Below are positions 15,973 through 22,450 of a DNA stretch of 33,148 bases, in pieces. Both the position numbers and the translations under genes were made by a program. The first letter of the stretch is position 1, and each line of letters opens with the position of its first letter. A model generated the notes under the pieces. It made no database searches. It was not told the origin of the DNA and worked only from the letters and a program-made list of their open reading frames with translations. The DNA comes from a virus: IMG/VR virus record IMGVR_UViG_3300001533_000358, positions 1 to 33,148 of that record. One strand, written 5' to 3'.

Positions 15973-16316
15973 TTGTTTTCACGCTCCTTTAACTTTTTGT
16001 ACTCAACTGCAATTGCCCTGAGTTCTGCTTTAGATAGTTCTTTGATTGCTTTGTTGGTTACTATAATAAAAGGCATTGTCCATGGGATTGTATCCCTTAA
16101 TTTCTTAAAAGACAATTTTGCCTCTTCCATCTCTGATATGTCATCTATTTTTATTTGATATATTTTGTCCTGGTCAAGTTCCTTTATGATTGCTGCCCAT
16201 ATATTCATTCTGCTTTCAAGGATCCTATCCAAGTTATGCAACTCTTCGATGATTCTGTTCTGTGTCCAGAAATGCATCCTTATTCTTTTCCATAAACTTA
16301 GCTTTTTCTTTTTCAT
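15969..16316 (-). CDS. hypothetical basic helical protein
   Basis: The protein has 115 residues from the ATG at 16316, chosen because it overlaps the previous stop as ATGA and GGGGGC lies upstream. A longer frame reaches 16457 without support. The N-terminus is very basic ('MKKKKLSLWKRIRMHFW'), the rest helical ('LSKAELRAIAVEYKKLKERE'). The function is unknown. Confidence 0.65.
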   Translation of the reverse strand: MKKKKLSLWKRIRMHFWTQNRIIEELHNLDRILESRMNIWAAIIKELDQDKIYQIKIDDISEMEEAKLSFKKLRDTIPWTMPFIIVTNKAIKELSKAELRAIAVEYKKLKERENK

Positions 16317-16549
16317 TTTTCCTGCCCCCTTAAGTTGTTTAAGGCTTGGCACACTTCTGTTGCTTGTCTTGGATTTTGGTATGGTCCTTTGTGCATTAAT
16401 CCCAAGCCTATTCTTGTTTCTGGTTTTATTGTTGTTGATTTCCTGCAGTGGAAACATTTGAAAGATTTGCCCTTGAGTTCAGTCCTTATCTCCCTTACTG
16501 CCCACTGGCCACATCCTGTGCATCTAAACACCCAAAAACTACCACTCAT
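16313..16549 (-). CDS. zinc-ribbon protein, DUF1922-like
   Basis: This 78-residue protein has 'FRCTGCGQWAVRE' and 'FKCFHCRKSTTI', two CxxC knuckles that form one zinc ribbon. A helix with 'NPRQATEVCQALNNL' follows. The pattern resembles archaeal DUF1922-type zinc ribbons, which is a weak family suggestion. It is likely a nucleic-acid- or protein-binding adaptor. Confidence 0.75.
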   Translation of the reverse strand: MSGSFWVFRCTGCGQWAVREIRTELKGKSFKCFHCRKSTTIKPETRIGLGLMHKGPYQNPRQATEVCQALNNLRGQEK

Positions 16550-16551
16550 TT

Positions 16552-16977
16552 TTAATCACTGTCCTGTATTCCGAAGTTGTCTGCTCCACAATCACATCTG
16601 TCTGGCTCTTCTTTTGTGTAGTGTGTTCTGTGACACTCATTGCATATAAAGATTCTATCGCTCATTCCACCCCATAGTCTTATCTTTTCTTTTTTTGTAT
16701 TCCCACATCTACACTGCCATATTTTAATTAAGAAGTCATCCTTGATTTCTTCCTGATCTTGTTTTAACTTCATTGATGGCTTTTGACATTTGTTACAATA
16801 TGCCACTGTGCATCTGCCTTGTCTTACGCCTGGATGTCCAATTCCATGTTTGTCATATAAGCACTCCTGGCACAGCATGAATTGTTTTCCATTTAGTGTT
16901 CCATGATAGATTGTTCTTTCCTTGCCACATTCTGGGCATGGTCTTTCTATTGTTCCATGATAGTCTACTTCTTGCAT
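16552..16977 (-). CDS. multi-zinc-ribbon protein
   Basis: This 141-residue protein has six Cys pairs: 'CPECGKE', 'CQECLYD', 'YCNKCQ', 'CRCGN', 'CNECHR' and 'CDCGAD'. These would bind about three zinc ions in consecutive ribbons. Nothing catalytic is seen. A role in binding nucleic acid or host transcription machinery is a guess. It overlaps the coiled-coil gene upstream by 13 nt. Confidence 0.75.
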   Translation of the reverse strand: MQEVDYHGTIERPCPECGKERTIYHGTLNGKQFMLCQECLYDKHGIGHPGVRQGRCTVAYCNKCQKPSMKLKQDQEEIKDDFLIKIWQCRCGNTKKEKIRLWGGMSDRIFICNECHRTHYTKEEPDRCDCGADNFGIQDSD

Positions 16978-17183
16978 TGTGTTTTCAGCTCTTCGACCAA
17001 GTTGCTTAAATCATGAATCATCTTCCATTGGTCTTGCATATCCCTCAGCTGTCTTGCTTCTATCTCTTCCTGTCTTTTCCACATTCGCTCATGTCTTTCC
17101 TGGAGTCTCATCACATGATTCCCCATTTCACTTATTGCTGTCTGACTATTGTGTATCAGCTCTTTCATATCTTGTTCGTTCAT
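16965..17183 (-). CDS. small coiled-coil protein
   Basis: This 72-residue protein is almost entirely one coiled coil rich in Arg, Glu and Gln ('MRLQERHERMWKRQEEIEAR'). It is ATGA-coupled to the winged-helix gene before it, so the two may interact. No family is recognised. Confidence 0.7.
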   Translation of the reverse strand: MNEQDMKELIHNSQTAISEMGNHVMRLQERHERMWKRQEEIEARQLRDMQDQWKMIHDLSNLVEELKTQCKK

Positions 17184-17545
17184 ATCCCATCACACTCCAT
17201 TTTCCTTGCGATTTCTCGCACTTTTGTAATTCTTCGCTGTAAGCCTTGCATCCTTTCTTCGAGCTGTTTGCTATAAAACCACATCTGATTGCTCTGTGTT
17301 ACATAAGAGAAGCCCTTTGCATTGCTCATGATTGGTTGCATGTCGATTTCTATCAGCTTGGTCACTGCTTTTCTTACTTCCACTTGTGTTCCTCTTGTTG
17401 GTAAGTTGCAGGCCTTTGCTATTTCCCTTGCTGTATAAAATCTGCCTTGATTTTCTCTTAAAAAGTCCAGCACTTGTTCCCTGTCTGCATCATGTTCGAT
17501 TGCATCCTCTGGAACTGTGCAATATATGTTTTCTTCGTTTAACAT
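17180..17545 (-). CDS. winged-helix protein with C-terminal coiled coil
   Basis: In this 121-residue protein, residues 22-75 form a winged helix ('QVLDFLRENQGRFYTAREIA', 'VRKAVTKLIEIDMQPIMSNA', then the wing 'GFSYVTQ'). A basic coiled coil follows (90-118). The pattern is seen in viral replication or repressor proteins. The start carries the GGAAGTGATACGATG signature shared by early genes. Confidence 0.75.
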   Translation of the reverse strand: MLNEENIYCTVPEDAIEHDADREQVLDFLRENQGRFYTAREIAKACNLPTRGTQVEVRKAVTKLIEIDMQPIMSNAKGFSYVTQSNQMWFYSKQLEERMQGLQRRITKVREIARKMECDGI

Positions 17546-18099
17546 CGTATCACTTCCAATTTAATCCCATCTGGGTATTCTTCGGCTTTTCGTATCAATG
17601 ATTCGTTTTTCTCTGTGTTTACTATCTCTATCGCTGTGAATGTATCCAGCACAAGGATGTCTGCACGCCCCCCTGTTTGGAAGATTGCCTCTGTGATGAA
17701 GTGCTTTCCCTCTTCTTTTAATCTCCTGCACACTTCGATTTTCTTGTCGATATGTGCTTTTGATTCCCCTGTGGATATTCTTACCTCGTTCAGCACTCTG
17801 TTGCTTGGTCTTACCAAATTCATGCAGACATTCCTTTTAAGCTGGACTATTTGTTTGCTGTCTACTGTCAGCCTGATGCATCCTGTCTCCAGGATCTTCT
17901 CCATCACTGCTAACACATGGCTGCAAATGTACCCATTTGCGATGCCTTGCACCCCCATATAAGTGCAGTCACACCCTGCTTGGATGCTGACATTATGCTC
18001 TTCCCCATTATCACTCCTAACTTTAAAAAAGTGCATTTTGCCTGAGAACTCATTAATCACTTCATGCTTCTTGGCTCGGTCTCGTAGGTATTTGCTCAT
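17539..18099 (-). CDS. SWIM zinc finger fused to PD-(D/E)XK nuclease-like domain
   Basis: The protein has 186 residues from the ATG at 18099, coupled as ATGA. A SWIM finger is present as Cys43-x-Cys45 ... Cys59-x-His61 ('GCDCTYMGVQGIANGYICSH'), a DNA- or protein-binding module. The C-terminal part 'HFITEAIFQTGGRADILVLD' then 'FTAIEIVNTEK' matches an archaeal restriction-endonuclease-like fold with Glu137, Asp147 and Glu158. The usual Lys two residues after the last Glu is Val here; Lys164 might replace it, or the domain may be inactive. The recombination neighbours suggest a DNA-processing role. Confidence 0.7.
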   Translation of the reverse strand: MSKYLRDRAKKHEVINEFSGKMHFFKVRSDNGEEHNVSIQAGCDCTYMGVQGIANGYICSHVLAVMEKILETGCIRLTVDSKQIVQLKRNVCMNLVRPSNRVLNEVRISTGESKAHIDKKIEVCRRLKEEGKHFITEAIFQTGGRADILVLDTFTAIEIVNTEKNESLIRKAEEYPDGIKLEVIRC

Positions 18100-18296
18100 T
18101 TTTTCCATTGATACAGCTCTTTCTCGCTGTCCTGTTTTTGCACTACAGTTCCCTCTACTTCTTGTAAATACTTTAAATTCTGCATCACTGTATTAAAGTT
18201 CTGCTTCAGTGTGTCTCGTAGTTCAGTTCTGGAGAATGCCTTGTCGGCATTCCCTTTCATGAACTCTCTTAGTTTTGTTAAATGTGGAACTCCCAT
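18096..18296 (-). CDS. small winged-helix protein
   Basis: The protein has 66 residues from the ATG at 18296, 8 nt after GAGG; in-frame ATGs at 18302 and 18359 are less well placed. The sequence 'AFSRTELRDTLKQNFNTVMQ' followed by 'NLKYLQEVEGTVVQKQ' fits a helix-turn-helix plus wing. It lies between the annealing protein and the SWIM-nuclease gene. Confidence 0.65.
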   Translation of the reverse strand: MGVPHLTKLREFMKGNADKAFSRTELRDTLKQNFNTVMQNLKYLQEVEGTVVQKQDSEKELYQWKK

Positions 18297-18306
18297 GCTC
18301 ATCGCC

Positions 18307-19131
18307 TCACTTGTCTTCTGGGAAGTCTTCGCCTTTAAACACATATAAGCCCATTCCATGCAGTGCTATCGCTTTCGCCAATGCTCTCTGGATGTTCTTA
18401 TTAATGTCGAATGTTGTCATCCTTTCCAGTGGTATGCTCTTGTTTGAGTGGTCCATTACTGGAAGATGTACTGTGTGTGCTAATCCTAAAACCGACACGC
18501 TTACTTTAACAAATGCCCCCATGCTTGGAAGTTCTTTATTAAAAAATGCTGGCACTCCATCCTCGTTCTCATAAACTTTGAATGTTGCTGTTGGATGGAT
18601 CCTTTTCAAACTCCCCCATGCTTCAGCCCAGCTTGCATAAGTCAGCTTATGTGGTCCTTTCTGTGCTGTCTCCAGTTTAGTTGATTCCATCTCTTTGTAC
18701 ACTGCTTGAGTGTATTCCAGCCCTTTCATTGCTTGAAACAGCTCTTTTAATGGATTCTCTTCTTCTTCCTGGTCTTTGCTTGTCTTCTTAGAGATAGTTT
18801 CTTTTTTGGTCTCTGCTGGCTTTTCTGGAGCCTTTTCCTCTTTTGGTTGCTCCTGTGTTTCTTCCACTTGCTCAGTTTCGACAATTACTTCCTCTTTTTC
18901 CTCTGCTTCCTGGTCTTGCTTTTCTAATAAAACCATGCTTGAGAACTCAGTCTTTTTGCCATCCACAAGCATTATTTCTACTTGCTTACCTTTGTAGTCT
19001 TGTTTGACTTGCTCCTTTGCTTCATCTGTTGCAGGATTGTACCAAGTTTCTGGCTCATCTTCAAATTTAATGCCTTTCGCTCCTGTCCCTGCGACATATC
19101 TTAGAACTCCTATTTTGCTTTTCTTTTCCAT
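18307..19131 (-). CDS. single-strand annealing protein, Sak3/DUF1071-like
   Basis: The protein has 274 residues from the ATG at 19131, which carries the GGAGTTGATACGAATG signature. A leaderless start at 19170 is possible because a TATA box lies 26 nt before it. The N-terminal 70 residues are a small beta domain, then a Glu/Lys/Pro linker (75-130). The C-terminal 150 residues match DUF1071: 'LTYASWAEAWGSLKRIHPTA', 'HLPVMDHSNKSIP', 'NIQRALAKAIALHGMGLYVF' and 'KGEDFPED'. It would anneal complementary strands made by the neighbouring exonuclease. Confidence 0.85.
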   Translation of the reverse strand: MEKKSKIGVLRYVAGTGAKGIKFEDEPETWYNPATDEAKEQVKQDYKGKQVEIMLVDGKKTEFSSMVLLEKQDQEAEEKEEVIVETEQVEETQEQPKEEKAPEKPAETKKETISKKTSKDQEEEENPLKELFQAMKGLEYTQAVYKEMESTKLETAQKGPHKLTYASWAEAWGSLKRIHPTATFKVYENEDGVPAFFNKELPSMGAFVKVSVSVLGLAHTVHLPVMDHSNKSIPLERMTTFDINKNIQRALAKAIALHGMGLYVFKGEDFPEDK

Positions 19132-19192
19132 TCGTATCAACTCCATTGTTTTTTGTGGGATTGCTCCCATTGTTTTATCTCAAATCCTTGAA

Positions 19193-19208
19193 CTTTATAA
19201 AAGTTTCT
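19193..19208 (-). promoter_or_regulatory. TATA promoter for the annealing-protein gene
   Basis: The minus strand shows GAAAC followed by TTTTATAAAG, a BRE/TATA arrangement in the short gap before the gene. Transcription would begin near 19170. It could raise expression of the annealing protein and all genes after it. Confidence 0.55.
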
Positions 19209-19215
19209 ATTTGTA

Positions 19216-20124
19216 CTATGCTTTTTCTAAGTCCTCGCATCTGCCTTGTTCTACCATTTCCCTGTATTGTGTGCAGAACTTCCTTGCTGTGCAATATTTA
19301 CATCGCTTAACCATTCCCTTTCTCAGCTCTATGCTGGTCTTAGGTCTGTCCTCTGGCTTCACTGCTCCGATATAATCGTTTGCCTCTTCCTCTGTTGCAC
19401 AGTTCTTTAATGCTGTTTTTCTGCCCTCTTTCTTCACTTGCCACACATCTGCCTCAGCCCATAGTTCCTCATCTGTGCATCTGGGCATCTCTTCCTGCTT
19501 CTTACTTGCTGCATCATCAAGGATCCTTATTCTTTCTGCGATGTACTGCATTGTTTGGTCTTCGCTCCATAGTTTGATTGGCTTGATTACAATCCTTGTG
19601 TTTGGGTAGTCATCGTTCTTCTTTGCTTTCTCCTGGCTCCAGTCTGTGAAGACCATCCATATCTTTGCATCTGGTAGCACATTGTATCCATTCTGTGTTG
19701 CCAAAAACCTATAAATGCTCAGTTGCTTGATGTACTCTTCATCCTTGCTTCCATAGATATAAGTCCACACACTTGTGCTTTTTACATCGATTAGTTCCCA
19801 CTGATCATCTGCCACTTTTCTTAAAATGTCGAACTTCCCTGTGATGATCTTGTTCATGATGTTTTTCTTCAACCTTTGCTCCTGGACACAGTCTCTTAGT
19901 TTTACCTTTTCGACACTGTCATGTATCGCTGTTCCATATCTGCTGGCCACTATATCGCTCACATCTATCTCCAAGTTGTCCCAGTTCTGCTTTGCTAATG
20001 CATAGGCTCTTGCTGGTTTCATGAGTGTTGTTGCACTCAGTGTGTTCTGGTCGTAGTCATAGTCATCGCTTTCCAGCCATTGTACTACAAAGTCTGGGAA
20101 GTTGTGTTTGTTTGTGTATTTCAT
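19216..20124 (-). CDS. Cas4/RecB-like exonuclease with probable Fe-S cluster
   Basis: This 302-residue protein carries PD-(D/E)XK motifs: 'GTAIHDSVE' (His68), 'ITGKFDIL' (Asp99), 'WELIDVKSTS' (Asp113, Lys115) and 'QLSIYRFL' (Gln134, Tyr138). The C-terminal 'KRCKYCTARKFCTQY' (Cys275, 278, 284), with a further Cys such as Cys216, suggests an iron-sulfur cluster as in Cas4 and AddB. It would resect DNA ends to give strands for the annealing protein encoded next. It is ATGA-coupled to the zinc gene before it. No cas genes or CRISPR are nearby. Confidence 0.87.
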   Translation of the reverse strand: MKYTNKHNFPDFVVQWLESDDYDYDQNTLSATTLMKPARAYALAKQNWDNLEIDVSDIVASRYGTAIHDSVEKVKLRDCVQEQRLKKNIMNKIITGKFDILRKVADDQWELIDVKSTSVWTYIYGSKDEEYIKQLSIYRFLATQNGYNVLPDAKIWMVFTDWSQEKAKKNDDYPNTRIVIKPIKLWSEDQTMQYIAERIRILDDAASKKQEEMPRCTDEELWAEADVWQVKKEGRKTALKNCATEEEANDYIGAVKPEDRPKTSIELRKGMVKRCKYCTARKFCTQYREMVEQGRCEDLEKA

Positions 20125-20300
20125 TGTTTGTTTCCCCCTATTCCCAAGAACTCATCCCAGCATTTATCCGAGCAAATCCCACTTATTAACTGCTCTCGTT
20201 CCTCTGCTGTTGCTTTGGGATATTCGTTTTGTATTGGTTGATTTGTCTTTCTTGCTCCGAGCTTCGGAGTGTATTCCTTGTTACAGTTTGGGCATCTCAT
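20121..20300 (-). CDS. small zinc-knuckle protein
   Basis: This 59-residue gene is ATGA-coupled at both ends. 'MRCPNCNKEYTPKLG' and 'ICSDKCWDEFLG' give two Cys pairs for one zinc. The tight coupling to the exonuclease gene suggests a partner role. No enzyme motif is present. Confidence 0.75.
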   Translation of the reverse strand: MRCPNCNKEYTPKLGARKTNQPIQNEYPKATAEEREQLISGICSDKCWDEFLGIGGNKQ

Positions 20301-20518
20301 TGTGCATCCTGCTCCTGCTCTCGCATCTCTTTCAAATATTCCAGCTCTTCTTTAAAAGCCCTTATGTGCTTGCATTCCTTTCCTGCCTTTGTATGACTCG
20401 GACATGTGCAAGTCATTGCTCCATTCTCAAAAACCACTTTATAGAATGCTCCTGGTGTGCTTTCGCTTTCCACCAGTGCTGTGGTCTTGTATTCCTTTCT
20501 TATGTTTGTTACTCTCAT
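20297..20518 (-). CDS. small SWIM zinc-finger protein
   Basis: The protein has 73 residues from the ATG at 20518, preceded by GGAGATGATACGA; a longer frame to 20554 ignores this site. It contains 'CTCPSHTKAGKECKHI', a CxCx(n)CxH SWIM finger, preceded by two strands as expected and followed by a helix rich in Glu. It is the second SWIM protein of the early operon. SWIM proteins often bind DNA or recombination proteins. Confidence 0.8.
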   Translation of the reverse strand: MRVTNIRKEYKTTALVESESTPGAFYKVVFENGAMTCTCPSHTKAGKECKHIRAFKEELEYLKEMREQEQDAQ

Positions 20519-20531
20519 TCGTATCATCTCC

Positions 20532-20699
20532 TTAAAATTTACCCTCATGCCCACAGTCTGGGCATAGGTATCCTGTCACTACATCTGGCATTGAGACCAT
20601 TGCTCCCCAGTATTCTACCATGCCATCTGGCTCTGTGATGTAGCAGTCACTTGTGATAATTGCTCCACATTCTTCGCATTTATCTTCTTCTGTCATCAT
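20532..20699 (-). CDS. small zinc-binding protein
   Basis: The protein has 55 residues from the ATG at 20699 (TGA of the previous gene overlaps; the ATG at 20696 is also possible). 'DKCEECGAIITSDCYI' and 'GYLCPDCGHEGKF' give a two-knuckle zinc ribbon. The function is unknown. Confidence 0.7.
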   Translation of the reverse strand: MMTEEDKCEECGAIITSDCYITEPDGMVEYWGAMVSMPDVVTGYLCPDCGHEGKF

Positions 20700-20866
20700 T
20701 CCACCTTTTTGTTTAGTTCCACTGTGACGATGTCTTGTGGTAGCTTGTCTGCACACTTCATCATGATAATCCTTCTCTGTTCCTTGTTTGCTCTTGCCAG
20801 TAAGTCATCGATTTTCTTCCATCCTGATTGTGTCAAGCCTTGTGCTATTATTTGTTTTTCTGTCAT
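20696..20866 (-). CDS. 56-residue small helical protein
   Basis: The ATG is preceded by GGAG and the end overlaps the next gene, so this reads as a genuine operon member. It is helical and basic ('GWKKIDDLLARANKEQRR', 'KCADKLPQDIVTVEL'). No family is recognised. Confidence 0.6.
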   Translation of the reverse strand: MTEKQIIAQGLTQSGWKKIDDLLARANKEQRRIIMMKCADKLPQDIVTVELNKKVE

Positions 20867-20886
20867 GTTTTTTCATCTCCTTGTTT

Positions 20887-21033
20887 TTAGTACCAGTATC
20901 CACATTTCTTGCAGATTCTGACCTTGTATGCTATTCCCTCTTCCATCATGTTGCTGTCTTCCCACTCATGTGTGTCTTCTCCATCAAGGCACACTGTTGG
21001 GCTTGTGTATCCTTTCTTTGGTGTAGGTCTCAT
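20887..21033 (-). CDS. 48-residue small zinc protein
   Basis: The ATG at 21033 overlaps the previous stop as ATGA and has GGTGG upstream. The end 'VRICKKCGYWY' with Cys15 and His22 ('VCLDGEDTHEW') gives a Cys/His/Cys/Cys set able to bind zinc. No known family. Confidence 0.6.
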   Translation of the reverse strand: MRPTPKKGYTSPTVCLDGEDTHEWEDSNMMEEGIAYKVRICKKCGYWY

Positions 21034-21239
21034 TGTAACTTCCACCCCATCCAGTATCCTGCTGTCTCGATTGCCTTGATTGTCCCTTTAAAGATTGGAG
21101 GGATTCCTATCCATGCTGTTCCTATTGGTAGTGCTATAATAATAATTAGAATTGCAACCACTGTTTTTTTGTTTAATTTTTTCCAGTAGTTTTTTTCGTA
21201 TGTTCTGGTATTCCAGTAGCATTGTTCTTCGTATCTCAT
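21030..21239 (-). CDS. small membrane protein
   Basis: This 69-residue protein has a polar, basic N-terminus (residues 1-25), one hydrophobic helix (26-48, 'TVVAILIIIIALPIGTAWIG'), then a short amphipathic end. It is ATGA-coupled to the next gene and lies after its own TATA-like promoter. A role at the host membrane is likely but unspecified. Confidence 0.65.
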   Translation of the reverse strand: MRYEEQCYWNTRTYEKNYWKKLNKKTVVAILIIIIALPIGTAWIGIPPIFKGTIKAIETAGYWMGWKLQ

Positions 21240-21285
21240 TTTTGTTGCCTTTCTGCCTTATCTGTACTATGGAATGACTCCCACC

Positions 21286-21300
21286 TTTTTAAAACTTTCG
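21286..21300 (-). promoter_or_regulatory. TATA-like promoter before 21030-21239
   Basis: CGAAAG followed by TTTTAAAAA on the minus strand resembles an archaeal BRE/TATA. It is in a 122-base gap (21240-21361) that also has two tandem CAAAATAG units. The gap has no other clear feature. Confidence 0.45.
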
Positions 21301-21361
21301 GTAATTTGCCCTATTTTGAGGCTATTTTGGAGTGATTTTGTTGATTTTTACCCCAAAATCG

Positions 21362-21769
21362 CTATTTTTCACTATTATCGAATCTGTCTATCAGCAGTTG
21401 GAATTGCTTCCTGTTGATGTCTGGTCTGTTAAATTGATTAATAAAAGCCTTGTAGACTCCCTCAAATGTTGCAGACTTCACTCTTCGCACACCCTCTTGT
21501 TTAATCCATGCCAGTTCGTGTTGCTTCATCATGCCTAAATCCAAGCCTTTCTCTTTCTCTTCTTTAAGCTCTTTGATTCGTTCCTTGCAGTCATTTGCCA
21601 TGTCGATGTATTCCTGCATCTTCTTAGAAAGTGTTTCTATATCCATGAACTCTTTCCTGTATCTGTCACATGCCCACTCTGGAAAGCTGGGAATCATTGG
21701 ATTCTGCTCTGCATGGTTTATGACATCTACAAAAAATCTATATGTCTTGGTTTCCTTTAGTTTTTCCAT
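21362..21769 (-). CDS. hypothetical early protein
   Basis: The protein has 135 residues from the ATG at 21769, which carries the exact GGAGATGATACGA signature. It has 'YRFFVDVINHAEQNPMIPSF' and a charged coiled coil (50-85) followed by 'ATFEGVYKAFINQFNRPDIN'. The gene overlaps the preceding frame by 32 nt. No family is recognised. Confidence 0.7.
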   Translation of the reverse strand: MEKLKETKTYRFFVDVINHAEQNPMIPSFPEWACDRYRKEFMDIETLSKKMQEYIDMANDCKERIKELKEEKEKGLDLGMMKQHELAWIKQEGVRRVKSATFEGVYKAFINQFNRPDINRKQFQLLIDRFDNSEK

Positions 21770-21959
21770 TCGTATCATCTCCTGTCGTATCCACATTTCT
21801 CCTTTGTTGGATCTGCTCTTTCCTAAATTTCAGAATCTCCCCTCTGAGTGTTTCTATAATTACCCAGTCTGGATTGTCTGTGTCTGGCCTTAGAACTCCT
21901 GTGTAGTAAAAGCTGCCATTGTGCTTTTCTACTTCGATTTTTTCAATTTCTCGTTTCAT
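21738..21959 (-). CDS. hypothetical first gene of the early operon
   Basis: This 73-residue protein starts with GGAGAGGATACGAT before the ATG. The first 48 residues look like a small beta domain ('GSFYYTGVLRPDTDNPDWVI'), the rest is polar and basic. It is the first gene after the repeat-rich region, where a fast-acting regulator or host-takeover protein would be expected. That is inference from position. Confidence 0.7.
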   Translation of the reverse strand: MKREIEKIEVEKHNGSFYYTGVLRPDTDNPDWVIIETLRGEILKFRKEQIQQRRNVDTTGDDTNGKTKGNQDI

Positions 21960-22015
21960 ATCGTATCCTCTCCTTGTTTGTTTTGTTGGGGATTATTTAA
22001 TTTATCCCATTTATT

Positions 22016-22217
22016 ATTTAGTTGTAGAATGTTGAAGTTTAAATAAGTTTCTATTTCTAAAAGTTGCGAATTAAATACTTATTAAATAATTACAAACTAT
22101 TTATATTTATATATATATGGGCTTTTTTGATTATTTAAATAATGTTTAAATAATTGCCAATTCTGTGCTTTTGATTCTTTCTAAAAGTTGGCAATTAAAT
22201 AGTCTTTAAATAACCTT
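22016..22217. promoter_or_regulatory. repeat-rich AT region: early promoter, possible operator or replication origin
   Basis: This 200-base non-coding region has a 24-base direct repeat (22054-22077 and 22178-22201, differing at two bases; core CTAAAAGTTG). An inverted copy of its AATTGCCAA part lies at 22152-22160. A perfect 14-base palindrome ATTATTTAAATAAT is at 22130-22143. Several TTTAAATAA units are also present. A TATA-rich stretch (22100-22120) points toward the early genes on the minus strand. The stretch 21960-22016 is leader and holds nothing further. Confidence 0.5.
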
Positions 22218-22219
22218 TA

Positions 22220-22318
22220 TTAAATCCACAACATAATCTTTAAAGATTCTTCTTCTTCAACTTCCTTTGGAGTCTTTCCTGCATTAATATCTATCTCTGC
22301 TCTAAGAATATCATCTAA
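22220..22318 (-). pseudogene. 3' remnant of a small gene interrupted by the IS element
   Basis: After the right end of the element, a frame of 32 codons reads 'YLDDILRAEIDINAGKTP' then an acidic stretch and 'LKIMLWI' before a stop. It has protein-like composition, but no start outside the element. A matching 5' part (ATG at 23595, reading 'MEKSTK') lies on the other side of the element, right after the gene at 23598. The intact gene would have encoded about 40 residues. Confidence 0.45.
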
Positions 22319-22319
22319 G

Positions 22320-22450
22320 TAACATAATCCCACCATCTAAAGATGGGGGCTTTTATCCATAAGCTCAGTCGCAGTTGCACAAAAAGTGCCTTTGACATCA
22401 TCACCCTGAATGTTTGGGTTTGTTACAGAACCCAAAACACCATCAGCATT
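22320..22450 (-). ncRNA. probable omega (right-end) RNA of TnpB
   Basis: In this family the end of tnpB and the right end form a guide RNA whose 3' end includes sequence just outside the element. Here the region includes the right-end hairpin at 22329-22349. The guide would begin at about 22318 and match the disrupted small gene. The extent is set by analogy only. Confidence 0.4.

Noticed and set aside
19216-20124. Cas4-like protein as part of a CRISPR-Cas locus
   Set aside because: I saw no repeat-spacer array and no other cas gene. A recombination exonuclease fits the neighbours better.
20102-20638. A 178-codon plus-strand frame
   Set aside because: It is antisense to three coupled zinc/SWIM/exonuclease genes and made of Cys/Leu-rich shadow sequence.
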